Source: Leptotrichia buccalis C-1013-b
Lineage (GTDB): Bacteria; Fusobacteriota; Fusobacteriia; Fusobacteriales; Leptotrichiaceae
Length of the DNA: 64,000 nt
Reading direction: 5' to 3'
NCBI RefSeq assembly: GCF_000023905.1
Contig: NC_013192.1
Coordinates: 2,294,001-2,358,000, forward strand
In this document: positions 42,332-51,986 of the stretch, in pieces
Layout: each line of letters begins with the position of its first letter
Position numbering within the stretch: the first letter of the stretch is position 1
The notes under the pieces: model-generated
Told to the model about the DNA's origin: nothing
Databases searched by the model: none
What the model saw: the letters and a program-made list of their open reading frames with translations, nothing else
Made by a program: the position numbers and the translations under genes

Positions 42332-43963
42332 ATGCTTTATTTAGATGGAATCGGTATTTCATTTTTAATAAAAGAGATAAAAGAAAAAATATTACGATAC
42401 AAACTAACAAAAATTTTTCAATATGATAGAGTTTCATTTTCACTTTTTTTTGGAAAGAATAACTTGATTTTTCAAGTAAAGGACAATTCAACAATTTTTT
42501 ACTTAAAAGATGAAAAAGATCCAAATACTGATTTTCAGTCAAAATTTTTATTGTCATTAAAAAAACATTTACAAAATTCAATTTTGATAAATATTCATCA
42601 GGAAGGTTTTGACAGGATTGTATATTTTGATTTTGAGAAGTTAAATCAGTTTGGAGATGTGGAAAAATATACGTTAATTATTGAAATTATGGGAAAAGCA
42701 AGCAATATCTTTTTGACAAGCAAAGGAAAAATCCTATCTGCCCTTTATTTTACTTCGATTGACGTTGGAAACCGTGTTATTATGACTGGTGCCAAATATA
42801 CGTTGCCATTTGAAGAAAAAAAGATTTCGCCACTTTATCTGGAAGCTGAGAATTTTCCGTTTGAAACAGAAACTTTTATGGAAAAAATTGAAGGTGTGGG
42901 ACGTGCCTTTGCATTGCAATGTTCACAGGATTATGACACTTTCAAAAAATATTTATCTGGCTACAAGCCCGTAATGTATGAAATATTAAATCGTGGAAAA
43001 ATCCACAAAGTATTAACTTACAACGAATTTTCTGAATTTAGCCAAAAAGAAAATACAAAGTTAGAAAATGGAAGAAGATATTTTGAAACTTTAAACGAAG
43101 GACTGAACAAGTATTTTAAGGTTACTGTTACTTCCAATGTAATTAGTGAAAAAAAGAAAAATCTACTAAAATATGTGGATTCTCAAATAAAAAAATTCAA
43201 AAAAATTCAAAAAAATATAAAAGTTGATTTGAAAAAAAATGAAAATTTTGAAAAATACAAAAATATGGGGGATATTCTGGCTGCAAATATGCATCAGATA
43301 AAATACGGAATGAAAAAAATTACAGCTTTTGACTTTTATAACAATCAGGACATTACGATAAATCTAGACCCACTTTTATCTCCAAATGATAATTTAAATT
43401 TTTACTATAATAAATATAACAAGGGAAAACGTACTATTTCAGCCTTAAATTCCAGATTTTTAGACATTCAGAATGAAATAAAATATTTTGAAGAAATAAA
43501 AATGTTCATTGAAAAGGAAAATGATTTTATTGGAATTGAAGAAATTGAAAATGAACTGAATTTAGCAAATAACGGAAATAAATCGAAAAATAAAATCAGA
43601 TTGAACAAACCGAAAAAACGTGAATTATTGTCATTTGACTATAAAGGCTTTCAAATTTTCGTTGGGAGAAATAATAAGGAAAATGAAGAAATTTCCTTTT
43701 CCAAAGGGCAGCCCAACGATATCTGGATGCACATAAAGGATATTCCAGGCAGCCACGTTCTTATTTTACGAAACAATCAGGAAGTGCCAGATGATGTTCT
43801 CCTGCACGCTGCAAATCTCGCCTGTGAATATTCTAAAGCCAAAGAAGGTGACAAAGTTACAGTTGATTACTGTGAAAGAAAATTTGTAAAAAAAATAAAA
43901 AATAGTAAACCAGGAAATGTAATTTACACAAACTTTCACACGCTGTTAATCGAAGTTCAATAA
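42332..43963 (+). CDS. rqcH: RqcH/NFACT family ribosome-quality-control protein
   Basis: The start is set at ATG 42332, preceded by AAGGAGGGAAT; a longer frame has no ribosome site. The 543-aa protein has NFACT-N (residues 1-210; YLDGIGISFLIKEIKEKIL, and the Asp-Arg pair of GFDRIVYFDFEK), helical coiled coil (about 260-395) and NFACT-R (from about 430; FQIFVGRNNKENEE, NDIWMHIKDIPGSHVLI, VTVDYCERKFVKKIKNSKPGNVIYTN). RqcH binds split 50S subunits carrying stalled chains and adds alanine tails. It is alternatively annotated as fibronectin-binding protein. It lies between an Abi gene and ptsH, an unremarkable location. Confidence 0.93.
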   Translation: MLYLDGIGISFLIKEIKEKILRYKLTKIFQYDRVSFSLFFGKNNLIFQVKDNSTIFYLKDEKDPNTDFQSKFLLSLKKHLQNSILINIHQEGFDRIVYFDFEKLNQFGDVEKYTLIIEIMGKASNIFLTSKGKILSALYFTSIDVGNRVIMTGAKYTLPFEEKKISPLYLEAENFPFETETFMEKIEGVGRAFALQCSQDYDTFKKYLSGYKPVMYEILNRGKIHKVLTYNEFSEFSQKENTKLENGRRYFETLNEGLNKYFKVTVTSNVISEKKKNLLKYVDSQIKKFKKIQKNIKVDLKKNENFEKYKNMGDILAANMHQIKYGMKKITAFDFYNNQDITINLDPLLSPNDNLNFYYNKYNKGKRTISALNSRFLDIQNEIKYFEEIKMFIEKENDFIGIEEIENELNLANNGNKSKNKIRLNKPKKRELLSFDYKGFQIFVGRNNKENEEISFSKGQPNDIWMHIKDIPGSHVLILRNNQEVPDDVLLHAANLACEYSKAKEGDKVTVDYCERKFVKKIKNSKPGNVIYTNFHTLLIEVQ

Positions 43964-44024
43964 CTTTTTTCTAAATAAAAAATATTGTTTGACTGGCTAA
44001 TAGAAAAAATGTTTTCCACACTTA

Positions 44025-44053
44025 TTGACAAATATCAAAAACTGTTGTAAAAT
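44025..44053 (+). promoter_or_regulatory. Promoter of ptsH
   Basis: TTGACA (44025-44030), a 17-base spacer and TAAAAT (44048-44053), with AAGGAGG before the HPr start at 44087. Confidence 0.75.
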
Positions 44054-44086
44054 TAAAGTAGAGATATAATTAAGGAGGATAAATAA

Positions 44087-44347
44087 ATGGCAAGTAAAAC
44101 AATTACTATGACAAATCCTACAGGATTACATACAAGACCAGGTGGAGTATTTGTTGCTAAAGCAAAAGAATTTGAAAGTAAAGTTGAAGTTGAAAACGAA
44201 GGGAAAAAAGTAAACGGAAAATCTTTACTAAAATTATTATCAATTGGAATCAAAAATGGTTCAGAAGTTACAGTTCACGCTGAAGGACCTGATGCTGACC
44301 AAGCAGTTGAAGTTTTAGGAGAATTATTAGCAACAATCAGAGACTAA
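44087..44347 (+). CDS. ptsH: Phosphocarrier protein HPr
   Basis: 86 aa. The active-site His15 lies in the segment TNPTGLHTRPGG and the regulatory Ser46 in NGKSLLKLLSIG, matching the two phosphorylation sites of HPr. It passes phosphate from enzyme I to sugar permeases; the intact Ser46 environment suggests HPr kinase control, as in Gram-positives and fusobacteria. Monocistronic with its own promoter and terminator. Enzyme I is not in this window. Confidence 0.96.
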   Translation: MASKTITMTNPTGLHTRPGGVFVAKAKEFESKVEVENEGKKVNGKSLLKLLSIGIKNGSEVTVHAEGPDADQAVEVLGELLATIRD

Positions 44348-44424
44348 TAAATTGTGGTAATTAAGTGAAATAAAGGCGTTGTTTTTTATAGATTTGTTAT
44401 AGAAAATATGTTTTATTGAACTAG

Positions 44425-44464
44425 AAAAAAGACTTTCTTATTTTTAAGATTGTCTTTTTTATTT
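44425..44464 (+). terminator. Terminator of ptsH
   Basis: AAAAAAGAC (44425-44433) pairs with GTCTTTTTT (44452-44460), with CTTA/TAAG extending the stem. The T-run follows. It also lies downstream of the convergent pyrG. Confidence 0.7.
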
Positions 44465-44541
44465 TACAAAACAAAAAAAGCAGAAAAAGCTTCTAATTAA
44501 TAAAAGTCCTTCTGCCCAAATTATTTTTCAATCAATATTTA

Positions 44542-46155
44542 TTACTTTTCATTTCGTTTCTTTAATGCCGCTTTTATCCAGCCTGTAAATAATGGATGTG
44601 GACGGTTTGGACGGCTTTTGAATTCTGGATGGTATTGTGAAGCTATGAAGTACGGATGATCTTTTATTTCGATTACTTCCACATAATTTCCGTCTGGAGA
44701 TAATCCTACAATATCCATTCCAGCTTTTTCAAATTCTTCTCTGTAAGCATTGTTAAATTCATATCTATGTCTGTGTCTTTCAGCAATTTCAGTTTTTCCA
44801 TAAACTTTTGCCGCTAGACTATCATCTTTTAATATGCAAGGATATGCTCCTAAACGCATTGTTCCACCCATATCCTTTAATCCTTTTTGTTCTTCCATCA
44901 AACTGATAACTGGATAAAATGTATCTTTTTCAAATTCTGTTGAAGTAGCGTCTTTATGACCAAGAACATTTCTTGCAAACTCTACGCATGCCATTTGCAT
45001 TCCAAGACAAATTCCAAAAAATGGAATATTATTTTCTCTCGCAAATTTAATCGCTTCAACTTTCCCATCCACTCCTCTGTCACCAAATCCTCCTGGCACT
45101 AAAATTCCATCATAATCAGCCAGTTTTTTCACATCAAATTCTCCAGCCTTAAAATAGTTAATCTCAACTTTTGTATCAAGATTAAATCCAGCGTGTTCAA
45201 TTGACTCATGAATACTGATATAAGCGTCCTTTAACTCAATATATTTTCCGACAACTGCCACTTTTACAAGTTTTTTAGGATTTTTGAATTTTTCAACCAT
45301 ATTTGTCCATTCAGTTAATAACGGCTTTTCATTTTTTATTTTAAAATGTTTACAAATTACATCGGCAAGTCCTAATTTTTCCATAGTTAATGGAATTTCA
45401 TAAAGACTTTCTGCATCAAGTGATTCAATAACCGCTTCTTCGTCAATATCACAGAAAAGTGATATTTTTTTCTTAATGCTTTGGTCAACGGGATGTTCAC
45501 TTCTCACTACAATCACATCTGGCGATATTCCAAGCCCTTGGAGCATTTTTACGCTATGTTGCGTAGGTTTTGTCTTAAGCTCCCCAGCGGCTTTCAAATA
45601 CGGTAATAACGTTACATGGATGTACGCAATATTTTTTCTTCCAACTTCCCTTTTCAACTGACGAATCGCTTCAATAAACGGATCACTTTCAATATCCCCA
45701 ATTGTTCCGCCAATTTCAGTAATTACAATATCCGAATCATTTTCTTCAGCCGCTTTTATAACATTATACTTAATTTCATCTGTCATGTGAGGTACAGTTT
45801 GCACAGTTCCGCCTAAAAACTCTCCACGACGCTCTTTCGCAATGATTTTCGACATAATTTTCCCAGTTGTCAAATTATTATACTTTGTTAAATTTTCATT
45901 GATGAATCTTTCATAATGCCCCAAATCCAAGTCAGTTTCCGCTCCATCCTCAGTCACAAAAACTTCCCCATGCTGATAAGGACTCATAGTTCCTGGATCC
46001 ACATTTATATATGGATCAAATTTCTGAATTGTAACCTTATATCCTCTTTCTTTCAATAATCTTCCTAGCGAAGAAGCAACAATTCCCTTTCCAAGTGACG
46101 AAACAACTCCGCCTGTAACAAATATATATTTTGTCGTATTAATCTGTTTATCCAT
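44542..46155 (-). CDS. pyrG: CTP synthase
   Basis: 537 aa, full length. The synthetase half begins [17 protein letters not shown] (P-loop) and shows [14 protein letters not shown] and [20 protein letters not shown]. The glutaminase domain has [27 protein letters not shown] with the nucleophile Cys, and YHPEF with the His-Glu pair. It makes CTP from UTP, ATP and glutamine. It stands alone between two long intergenic regions; no attenuator was detected by eye. Confidence 0.97.
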   Translation of the reverse strand: MDKQINTTKYIFVTGGVVSSLGKGIVASSLGRLLKERGYKVTIQKFDPYINVDPGTMSPYQHGEVFVTEDGAETDLDLGHYERFINENLTKYNNLTTGKIMSKIIAKERRGEFLGGTVQTVPHMTDEIKYNVIKAAEENDSDIVITEIGGTIGDIESDPFIEAIRQLKREVGRKNIAYIHVTLLPYLKAAGELKTKPTQHSVKMLQGLGISPDVIVVRSEHPVDQSIKKKISLFCDIDEEAVIESLDAESLYEIPLTMEKLGLADVICKHFKIKNEKPLLTEWTNMVEKFKNPKKLVKVAVVGKYIELKDAYISIHESIEHAGFNLDTKVEINYFKAGEFDVKKLADYDGILVPGGFGDRGVDGKVEAIKFARENNIPFFGICLGMQMACVEFARNVLGHKDATSTEFEKDTFYPVISLMEEQKGLKDMGGTMRLGAYPCILKDDSLAAKVYGKTEIAERHRHRYEFNNAYREEFEKAGMDIVGLSPDGNYVEVIEIKDHPYFIASQYHPEFKSRPNRPHPLFTGWIKAALKKRNEK

Positions 46156-46339
46156 TTTTCCTCCTATTTTTTATTCCTATTTATTCAATTTTAAATATTT
46201 TGGCAAATTTATAAAATATCACTTAATTTAGTAAGCTATTATTTTTTAAACTATTCTATTAAATCTCTTTTTTCAATTTTGATATATTATGATTAATAAC
46301 TGTTTTTTCTCAATTTTATTTATGTTCAAGTTTATTTTA

Positions 46340-46515
46340 AGCAGGGAGATCAATCGCCATCTCCCTGCACCCACGCTTTACGCAAAACTTTCTTATAAAA
46401 GAAAAATAGAACTCACTTTTGAATATAGATTATTTCAATTTATATAACTTTATTTTATGTAAAGTCTATTCCAAAAGCTCAGACAGCTATTTTTCTTCTA
46501 ACGAAATTTTGCTTA
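46340..46515. repeat. Interspersed hairpin repeat, copy B
   Basis: GCAGGGAGAT (46341-46350), loop CAATCGCC, ATCTCCCTGC (46359-46368): a perfect 10-bp stem. It matches copy A (24896-24968) with one base difference in the first 65; similarity then fades over about 110 bases. Both copies lie in gene-free regions next to leftward genes. Confidence 0.7.
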
Positions 46516-46644
46516 AAAAAAAGAAAAAATATTTATTAAAATATTTCATTTCACAAATTTTTAAAAATTTATTTTGTTGTTTTTCCCACAAAAAAAGAGG
46601 AAAAAAAAAATTTTCACCTCTTTTAAACAAATTTTATTTATGTA

Positions 46645-46693
46645 AAACTTAAAAGGAATATCCCAAGTTTCAAAATAAACTTGAGATAGTTCC
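46645..46693 (-). terminator. Terminator of fba
   Basis: On the reverse strand GGAACTATCTCAAGTTT pairs with AAACTTGGGATATTCC across a short loop (46655-46693), followed by TTTT and further T-rich sequence. Confidence 0.7.
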
Positions 46694-46717
46694 AAATTTA
46701 ATTTTCTTTTTTATTTG

Positions 46718-47704
46718 TTATTTTCTTGCAGCTCCAGCTTTGTAAGCTCCATTTGATCCGAATACGTTTCTGATTTTATCTTTGTAGTATTCTTTCATGT
46801 AGTCTTTTGCAGGTCCTACATATTTTCTTGGGTCAAATTCTCCAGGTTTTTTAGCGAATACTTCTCTAATTCCTGCTGTGAAAGCTAATCTTCCGTCAGT
46901 ATCTACGTTAATTTTAGCTACTGCTGATTTAGCGGCTTTTCTTAATTCTGAATCAGGGATACCAATTGCGTCTGCAATTTGTCCACCATATTGGTTAATC
47001 ATTTCAACAAATTGGTGTGGTACTGCTGATGAACCGTGTAATACGATTGGGAATCCAGGGATTCTTTTTTCAATTTCTGCTAGGATATCTAATCTTAATT
47101 TAGGATCGTCTCCTGGTTTGAATTTATGAGCTCCGTGAGAAGTTCCGATTGCGATTGCTAATGAATCAACTCCTGTTTTTGATACGAAGTCTTCAACTTC
47201 ATCAGGTTGAGTGTAAACGTGTTCTGCTGCTACTACATCATCTTCAATTCCAGCTAAAACTCCTAATTCAGCTTCAACTGTTACATCGTGTTCGTGAGCG
47301 AAGTCAGCAACTTGTTTTGCTTCTGCAACATTTTCATCGTATGGGTGATGAGAACCATCATACATTACTGATGAGAATCCATATTCGATACAGTCTTTTG
47401 CTTCAGCATAATTTGGACCATGATCCAAGTGCAATGCTACTGGAATGTCTGATCCAGATGCTTCTACATAAGCTGTTGCAGCTTTTGCAAGCCAAGGTAA
47501 CATTTCCTTACCAATATATTTTCTTGCACCTGTTGAAACTTGAAGAATTACTGGCGAACCTTCTTCAACACATGCTTCAATAATTCCTTGTAATTGTTCC
47601 ATGTTGTTAAAGTTAAAGGCAGGTACCGCATAACCTTCTTTGTTTGCTTTAGCAAACATTTCTTTAGTGTTTACTAATCCTAAATCTTTGTAATGATATT
47701 TCAT
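46718..47704 (-). CDS. fba: Class II fructose-bisphosphate aldolase
   Basis: 328 aa zinc-dependent aldolase. The zinc ligands and signature segments are VALHLDHGPNYAEAK (H83-like region), YDGSHHPYDENV, VEAELGVLAGIEDD, LAIAIGTSHGAHKF and VLHGSSAVPHQFVE, which places the second His/Gly motif near residue 210. It cleaves fructose-1,6-bisphosphate in glycolysis. Leftward, single gene, with its own terminator. No unusual residue was noticed. Confidence 0.97.
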   Translation of the reverse strand: MKYHYKDLGLVNTKEMFAKANKEGYAVPAFNFNNMEQLQGIIEACVEEGSPVILQVSTGARKYIGKEMLPWLAKAATAYVEASGSDIPVALHLDHGPNYAEAKDCIEYGFSSVMYDGSHHPYDENVAEAKQVADFAHEHDVTVEAELGVLAGIEDDVVAAEHVYTQPDEVEDFVSKTGVDSLAIAIGTSHGAHKFKPGDDPKLRLDILAEIEKRIPGFPIVLHGSSAVPHQFVEMINQYGGQIADAIGIPDSELRKAAKSAVAKINVDTDGRLAFTAGIREVFAKKPGEFDPRKYVGPAKDYMKEYYKDKIRNVFGSNGAYKAGAARK

Positions 47705-47839
47705 TTTACGCCTCCTAATATTTATTAATTAGATTAACTTCTTTAATTATATGTTACCAAATTTTTGTATAAAAATCAATAGAAAATCCAAAATAATAGA
47801 TAAAAATAAAATATTTTTTTCATGCAGTAAAATAATCTA

Positions 47840-48559
47840 TTATTTCAGCTTATTTTTATTTATCAAATCTTCTACTGTCAACCCTTTTCTAAGTACATTT
47901 TTATCTGTAAATCCTGGAATACCATCAATTCTTCCACGTCTTGACACTTGCCAGATTACCCATCTGTTATCTTCCGCTATTTTAGGAAAATATTTATAAT
48001 CTGTAATCCAAATTTTGTTTTCAAGAAATTCACCTTTTATATATGCATTATAAGTGTTATAGTTTACATAGAAAATTACTCTTTTCTTGTAATGTCTTTC
48101 CAGTTTTTCAACCATATCTTTTAAATGTTTCATTACATCTGATTTTTTATATTTTTTTGTAGATATTTCCAAATCAATCATTGGTGGCAATGTTTTATCA
48201 GAATCAGGCACTTTACTTATGTAAAAATCAGCTTGTGCTTCTCCGCTACTCGTCATTGTAAAAAAATGATATGCTCCCACTACAAAGCCATTTAATCTGG
48301 CATTATTCCAGTTGTATAAAAAATCTGTATCAAGGAAATTCTGCCCTTCTGTCGCCTTCAAAATAATAAATTTGTACTTTTTATCCACACGAGTCCAGTT
48401 CACTTTTTCCTGATGATGGGAAATATCCAGTCCTTGAACCTTGTATCCGGCTAACTTCGCTAAAACATCATTATGATACAAATATCCGTTAAATTCCAAA
48501 AACCCTGCTATACCTCCAAAAATTACCATAATTATCAAAAATTTTATAAATTTTCCCAT
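47840..48559 (-). CDS. Glycosyl hydrolase family 25 lysozyme
   Basis: 239 aa with one N-terminal membrane helix (KFIKFLIIMVIFGGIAGF), then a GH25 muramidase fold: VQGLDISHHQEKVNWTRV carries the first catalytic Asp, KFIILKATEGQNFLDTDFLYNW, GFVVGAYHFF, and LPPMIDLEIS supplies the D-x-E pair. It hydrolyses the beta-1,4 bond of peptidoglycan. The membrane anchor suggests periplasmic wall remodelling rather than a phage lysin; no phage genes are nearby. Confidence 0.9.
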   Translation of the reverse strand: MGKFIKFLIIMVIFGGIAGFLEFNGYLYHNDVLAKLAGYKVQGLDISHHQEKVNWTRVDKKYKFIILKATEGQNFLDTDFLYNWNNARLNGFVVGAYHFFTMTSSGEAQADFYISKVPDSDKTLPPMIDLEISTKKYKKSDVMKHLKDMVEKLERHYKKRVIFYVNYNTYNAYIKGEFLENKIWITDYKYFPKIAEDNRWVIWQVSRRGRIDGIPGFTDKNVLRKGLTVEDLINKNKLK

Positions 48560-48724
48560 ATTCTCTCCATTCAGTTATTTTTAATAACAAAATTGTTTTC
48601 AAAATCGCTCAAAATTTTAAATAGTTTATTTTTATTATTGAACTTAATTTTAGAGTGGTTTTTTAACAGTTTATGAAAAAATCGGATTAATTTGATAGTC
48701 GGTTATTTGGTTATAACGATTTTA

Positions 48725-49996
48725 TTATTTTATAACTGTCATTCCACCCATATAAGGCACTAATACTTCTGGAACTTTTATAGTTCCGTCATCCTGCTGA
48801 TAATTTTCCATAATTGCAAGCAATGTTCGTCCTACAGCAAGCCCAGATCCATTCAGAGTATGTACAAAATGGCTCTTTCCTGTTTCTTTTTCCCTGTATT
48901 TAATCATTGCACGTCTAGCTTGAAAGTCCTCTGTATTTGAGCAAGAAGAAATTTCTCTGTATTTTCCTTGACTTGGAACCCAAACTTCCAAATCATAAGT
49001 TTTTGCCGCACTAAATCCTAAATCTCCACTGCAAAGTGCGAGCACTCTATATGGCAATTCCAATTTTTGTAATATTTTTTCTGCACAGTTTACCATTTTT
49101 TCAAGTTCATCATAAGAAGTTTCGGGTTTTACAATTTTTACCATTTCCACTTTATTAAACTGGTGCTGTCTTATAAGCCCTTTTAAGTCACGTCCTCCAG
49201 AACCTGCTTCCTTTCTGAAGCAAGCTGTATATCCGCAGTAATATTTAGGCAATTCCTCTTCATCCAGAATTTCGCTGTTATGTAAATTTGTAAGTGTAAC
49301 TTCTGCCGTTGGAATCAAATACATTTCATCGCCTTCAATTTTATAGGCATCATCAGCAAATTTTGGAAGTTGTCCTGTCCCCACCATCATTTCCCGTCTA
49401 ACTAATTGTGGCGTAAAAATCTCCTCAAATCCATGTTCCCCAGTATGAACATCAATCATAAACGCAATCAACGCTCTTTCCAGTCTTGCCGCCGCATTTT
49501 TATAAACTGTAAATCTTGAACCACCAAGTTTTGCCCCTCTTTCAAAGTCCAAAATCCCTAATTCTACTCCTAGTTCATCATGTGATTTTATTTCAAAGTC
49601 AAACTCTCTTGGAGTTCCCCATTTTCTAACTTCCACATTATCATCTTCATCTTTTCCAACTGGAGTCGTATCACTTAATTTGTTTGGAATCGTATAAGCA
49701 AGTTCCAGCTGCTTTTCATCAATTTCTGCTACCTTTTGATCAAGTTCCTTAATCTTTGCACTGACAGTCTGCATTCTCGCAAGTAATTCAGCAGGATCTT
49801 TTCCTTCCTGTTTATATTTTCCTATCAATGCACTTGACTCATTTCTTTCCTTCTTCAGCATTTCCACTTCCTGAAGTAAATTTCTTCTATCCTCATCAAA
49901 TTTCAGTAATGAATCCAAATCAAAGTCACTATTTCTATTTTTTAAATATTCTCTGACTTTATCAGCATTTTCTCTTATGTATCTCATTTCCAACAT
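48725..49996 (-). CDS. serS: Seryl-tRNA synthetase
   Basis: The start is set at 49996 (ATG TTG GAA ATG), downstream of AAAGGA; a longer frame to 50053 overlaps the upstream gene. The 423-aa enzyme has the N-terminal antiparallel coiled coil (residues about 25-105), motif 1 near [31 protein letters not shown], motif 2 [22 protein letters not shown] and motif 3 [17 protein letters not shown]. It charges tRNA-Ser. A fresh start after the upstream 262-aa gene suggests the two share an operon. Confidence 0.97.
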   Translation of the reverse strand: MLEMRYIRENADKVREYLKNRNSDFDLDSLLKFDEDRRNLLQEVEMLKKERNESSALIGKYKQEGKDPAELLARMQTVSAKIKELDQKVAEIDEKQLELAYTIPNKLSDTTPVGKDEDDNVEVRKWGTPREFDFEIKSHDELGVELGILDFERGAKLGGSRFTVYKNAAARLERALIAFMIDVHTGEHGFEEIFTPQLVRREMMVGTGQLPKFADDAYKIEGDEMYLIPTAEVTLTNLHNSEILDEEELPKYYCGYTACFRKEAGSGGRDLKGLIRQHQFNKVEMVKIVKPETSYDELEKMVNCAEKILQKLELPYRVLALCSGDLGFSAAKTYDLEVWVPSQGKYREISSCSNTEDFQARRAMIKYREKETGKSHFVHTLNGSGLAVGRTLLAIMENYQQDDGTIKVPEVLVPYMGGMTVIK

Positions 49997-50018
49997 AATT
50001 TTTTTATTTCCTTTCTTT

Positions 50019-50807
50019 TTATATATATTTATATAGTATTTTTTTACTTTCACTTAAATTTTCAAAATCATAATTTTTACTAAATTCTATTTTTTTCACA
50101 TTTTGAATATTATACTTTTCCACAATTTTATCATAGTTTTCCACATAAATTTTTTTGTAAAGTTCATCAGCTTGATTTTCCACAAAATAGTTTAAGTTTT
50201 CCACATTTTCAAAATTTAGGAAAGCTGAATCAGATTTTGTGAAATAATTTATGATATTTTTTATTATCTCATCTATTTTATCACGAATTTCGTTAAATTT
50301 TGAACCATTTTCAGTTTCAATTTTTTCTATCATTTTTTTTGCAAAAAAGGTTTTTACAAGTTTATTTGTATCTGTTGAAATTAATGAATAGTTGTATAAA
50401 ATTTCAAAAAATTTATCTTTATCCCGATACAGCAGTTCATTTCCTAGTTTTACAGCATAAATTGATTCTTTGTTAAAAATACTTCTTCTGAATCCGTCTA
50501 TTAATTTGGGAAGTTCAACTTTGCTTAACCGTTCTATTTTTTTGTCTTTTTCCTTAAATGTTTCCAAAAATTGTTTACTTATGATTTGTTTTATATTTTC
50601 ATTTTTTTCATTTTTTTCATTTTCACTAAAATAAATGTATCCCAATTCCAGTATAAATGATGGTTCTTTAGTTGTTATTTTAAAATTTTTGCCAAGCTGG
50701 AAGTATTTTCGCTTTTCAAAATGATTTTTATATTTCAAAATAAATTGTGAAAAATTTTCTGTATTTAAAAATATATCTTCACTTTCCAGCTTTTTATTTT
50801 CAGTCAA
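50019..50807 (-). CDS. Hypothetical protein of 262 aa
   Basis: A full-length, Lys/Glu/Asn-rich protein with no signal peptide, membrane helix or recognised motif. The start has GGAGG nearby on the reverse strand just beyond 50807. It lies 22 bp upstream of the serS start, so the two are likely co-transcribed. Composition (long helices, few glycines) suggests an all-helical fold. I cannot name a family. Confidence 0.5.
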   Translation of the reverse strand: MTENKKLESEDIFLNTENFSQFILKYKNHFEKRKYFQLGKNFKITTKEPSFILELGYIYFSENEKNEKNENIKQIISKQFLETFKEKDKKIERLSKVELPKLIDGFRRSIFNKESIYAVKLGNELLYRDKDKFFEILYNYSLISTDTNKLVKTFFAKKMIEKIETENGSKFNEIRDKIDEIIKNIINYFTKSDSAFLNFENVENLNYFVENQADELYKKIYVENYDKIVEKYNIQNVKKIEFSKNYDFENLSESKKILYKYI

Positions 50808-50944
50808 AATTTAATTCCTCCCTTCTGCTTTATTTTCTAATCTTTGTAAAAAGCCTAAAATTTTTAATAATTACAATATTTTTATATTTGATTTTATAAC
50901 TTTTATTTGTAAAATTTTGATTTCACCAAAACCTTAAATTCAAT

Positions 50945-51958
50945 TTATTTTTCAACAATTTTAAATTGCATTTTCAAAATCATTAAATTTTCTATATTTT
51001 TATCAATTTTCACAATATCCTTTTCCGTTGTCAAAACATAATCGTAATTTTGAGATTTTTCCTTTATTTTCAAAATTTCTTCATTTGTGTAAACGTGATG
51101 ATCTGTAAATTTTATTTCATCAATATTACTTGGATTTAATTTTTTTATTGTCTGATAAAATACAGCTGGATTTGCTATCGAAGAAAAAATCAGAACATTT
51201 TTATTTTTAATAATTTCCAATGGAAATTTTTCATTTCTTATATTGTTTTCATTATTTATTTTACCAAACTTTTTCCTATTTTCAAAATTTAATTTATAAA
51301 AATAACTTTCTTCAAAAGAAGCAACAGAAATCGGTTTTTGATATTTTGCGAGTCTTTCCTTAATTTTCGCAATTTCTTCTCTCGAAACATAGTTACTTTT
51401 TGTAATAATAATTTCATCAGCCCGCTTCAAAGCATCTAGTGACTCCCGCAATCGTCCCTTTGGCAAATAATCGTCCATTCCAAAAGGATTTGTTGCATCA
51501 ATCAGAATTATATTTTTATCCTTTTTCAGTTTTCTATGCTGAAATCCGTCATCCATAATAATTGTTTCCACACCGCATTTTTCATTTAGAAAAGTTGCAC
51601 CTTCATAACGATTTTTACAAACTACGACAGGAATTTGAAAATTTAAGGCATGCAAATAGGCTTCATCTCCTGATTCCTTTGAAGTGGCATAAATCTTTTT
51701 TTCATCCCGTACAAGCAGTAAATCAGTTTCCCGTTTTCCCTTGTAGCCTCGACTCAGAATTCCAACTTTTTTATTCTTTTCTAAATATTTTTGCACAAAA
51801 TACTGCACAGCTGGTGTTTTCCCAGCCCCACCTGCCACGATATTTCCAATGCAAATTATTTCCACTCCATCAACCTTTTTTTCTTTAAAAATATTCAAAT
51901 CATAAAGTTTATTTCGTAAAAATACGATAAATCCATATATAATCGACAATAATTTCAT
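50945..51958 (-). CDS. lpxK: Tetraacyldisaccharide 4'-kinase
   Basis: 337 aa. GNIVAGGAGKTPAVQYFVQ is the LpxK Walker A (G-G-A/S-G-K-T-P), ILSRGYKGK the conserved second segment, DEAYLHALNFQIPVVVCKNR, and MDDGFQHRKLKKDKNI the D-D-G-F-Q-H motif. It phosphorylates the 4' position of the lipid A disaccharide at the inner membrane. It is good evidence that the organism makes lipopolysaccharide. It precedes whiA by 28 bp in the same direction. Confidence 0.95.
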   Translation of the reverse strand: MKLLSIIYGFIVFLRNKLYDLNIFKEKKVDGVEIICIGNIVAGGAGKTPAVQYFVQKYLEKNKKVGILSRGYKGKRETDLLLVRDEKKIYATSKESGDEAYLHALNFQIPVVVCKNRYEGATFLNEKCGVETIIMDDGFQHRKLKKDKNIILIDATNPFGMDDYLPKGRLRESLDALKRADEIIITKSNYVSREEIAKIKERLAKYQKPISVASFEESYFYKLNFENRKKFGKINNENNIRNEKFPLEIIKNKNVLIFSSIANPAVFYQTIKKLNPSNIDEIKFTDHHVYTNEEILKIKEKSQNYDYVLTTEKDIVKIDKNIENLMILKMQFKIVEK

Positions 51959-51986
51959 TAATTCTTCCTCAGCTTAACTTTCTTAA

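Larger units (their letters stand above)
46156..46717. other. Long intergenic region between pyrG and fba, with a repeat
   Basis: The 562 bp contain copy B of the hairpin repeat (46340-46515) and the fba terminator (46645-46693), but no gene I can support. A + strand frame at 46419-46652 (77 codons) is extremely Phe/Lys rich, lacks a ribosome site and lies in the repeat. Confidence 0.6.

Noticed and set aside
46419-46652. 77-codon frame, Phe/Lys rich, in the pyrG-fba gap
   Set aside because: No ribosome site, low-complexity composition and it overlaps the dispersed repeat.
47149-47583. 144-codon frame opposite fba, Leu and Gln rich
   Set aside because: It is an antisense shadow of the aldolase gene with no ribosome site; composition reflects codon bias of the real gene.
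47840-48559. GH25 lysozyme as a prophage lysin
   Set aside because: No holin, tail or other phage genes are adjacent, and it is membrane-anchored.
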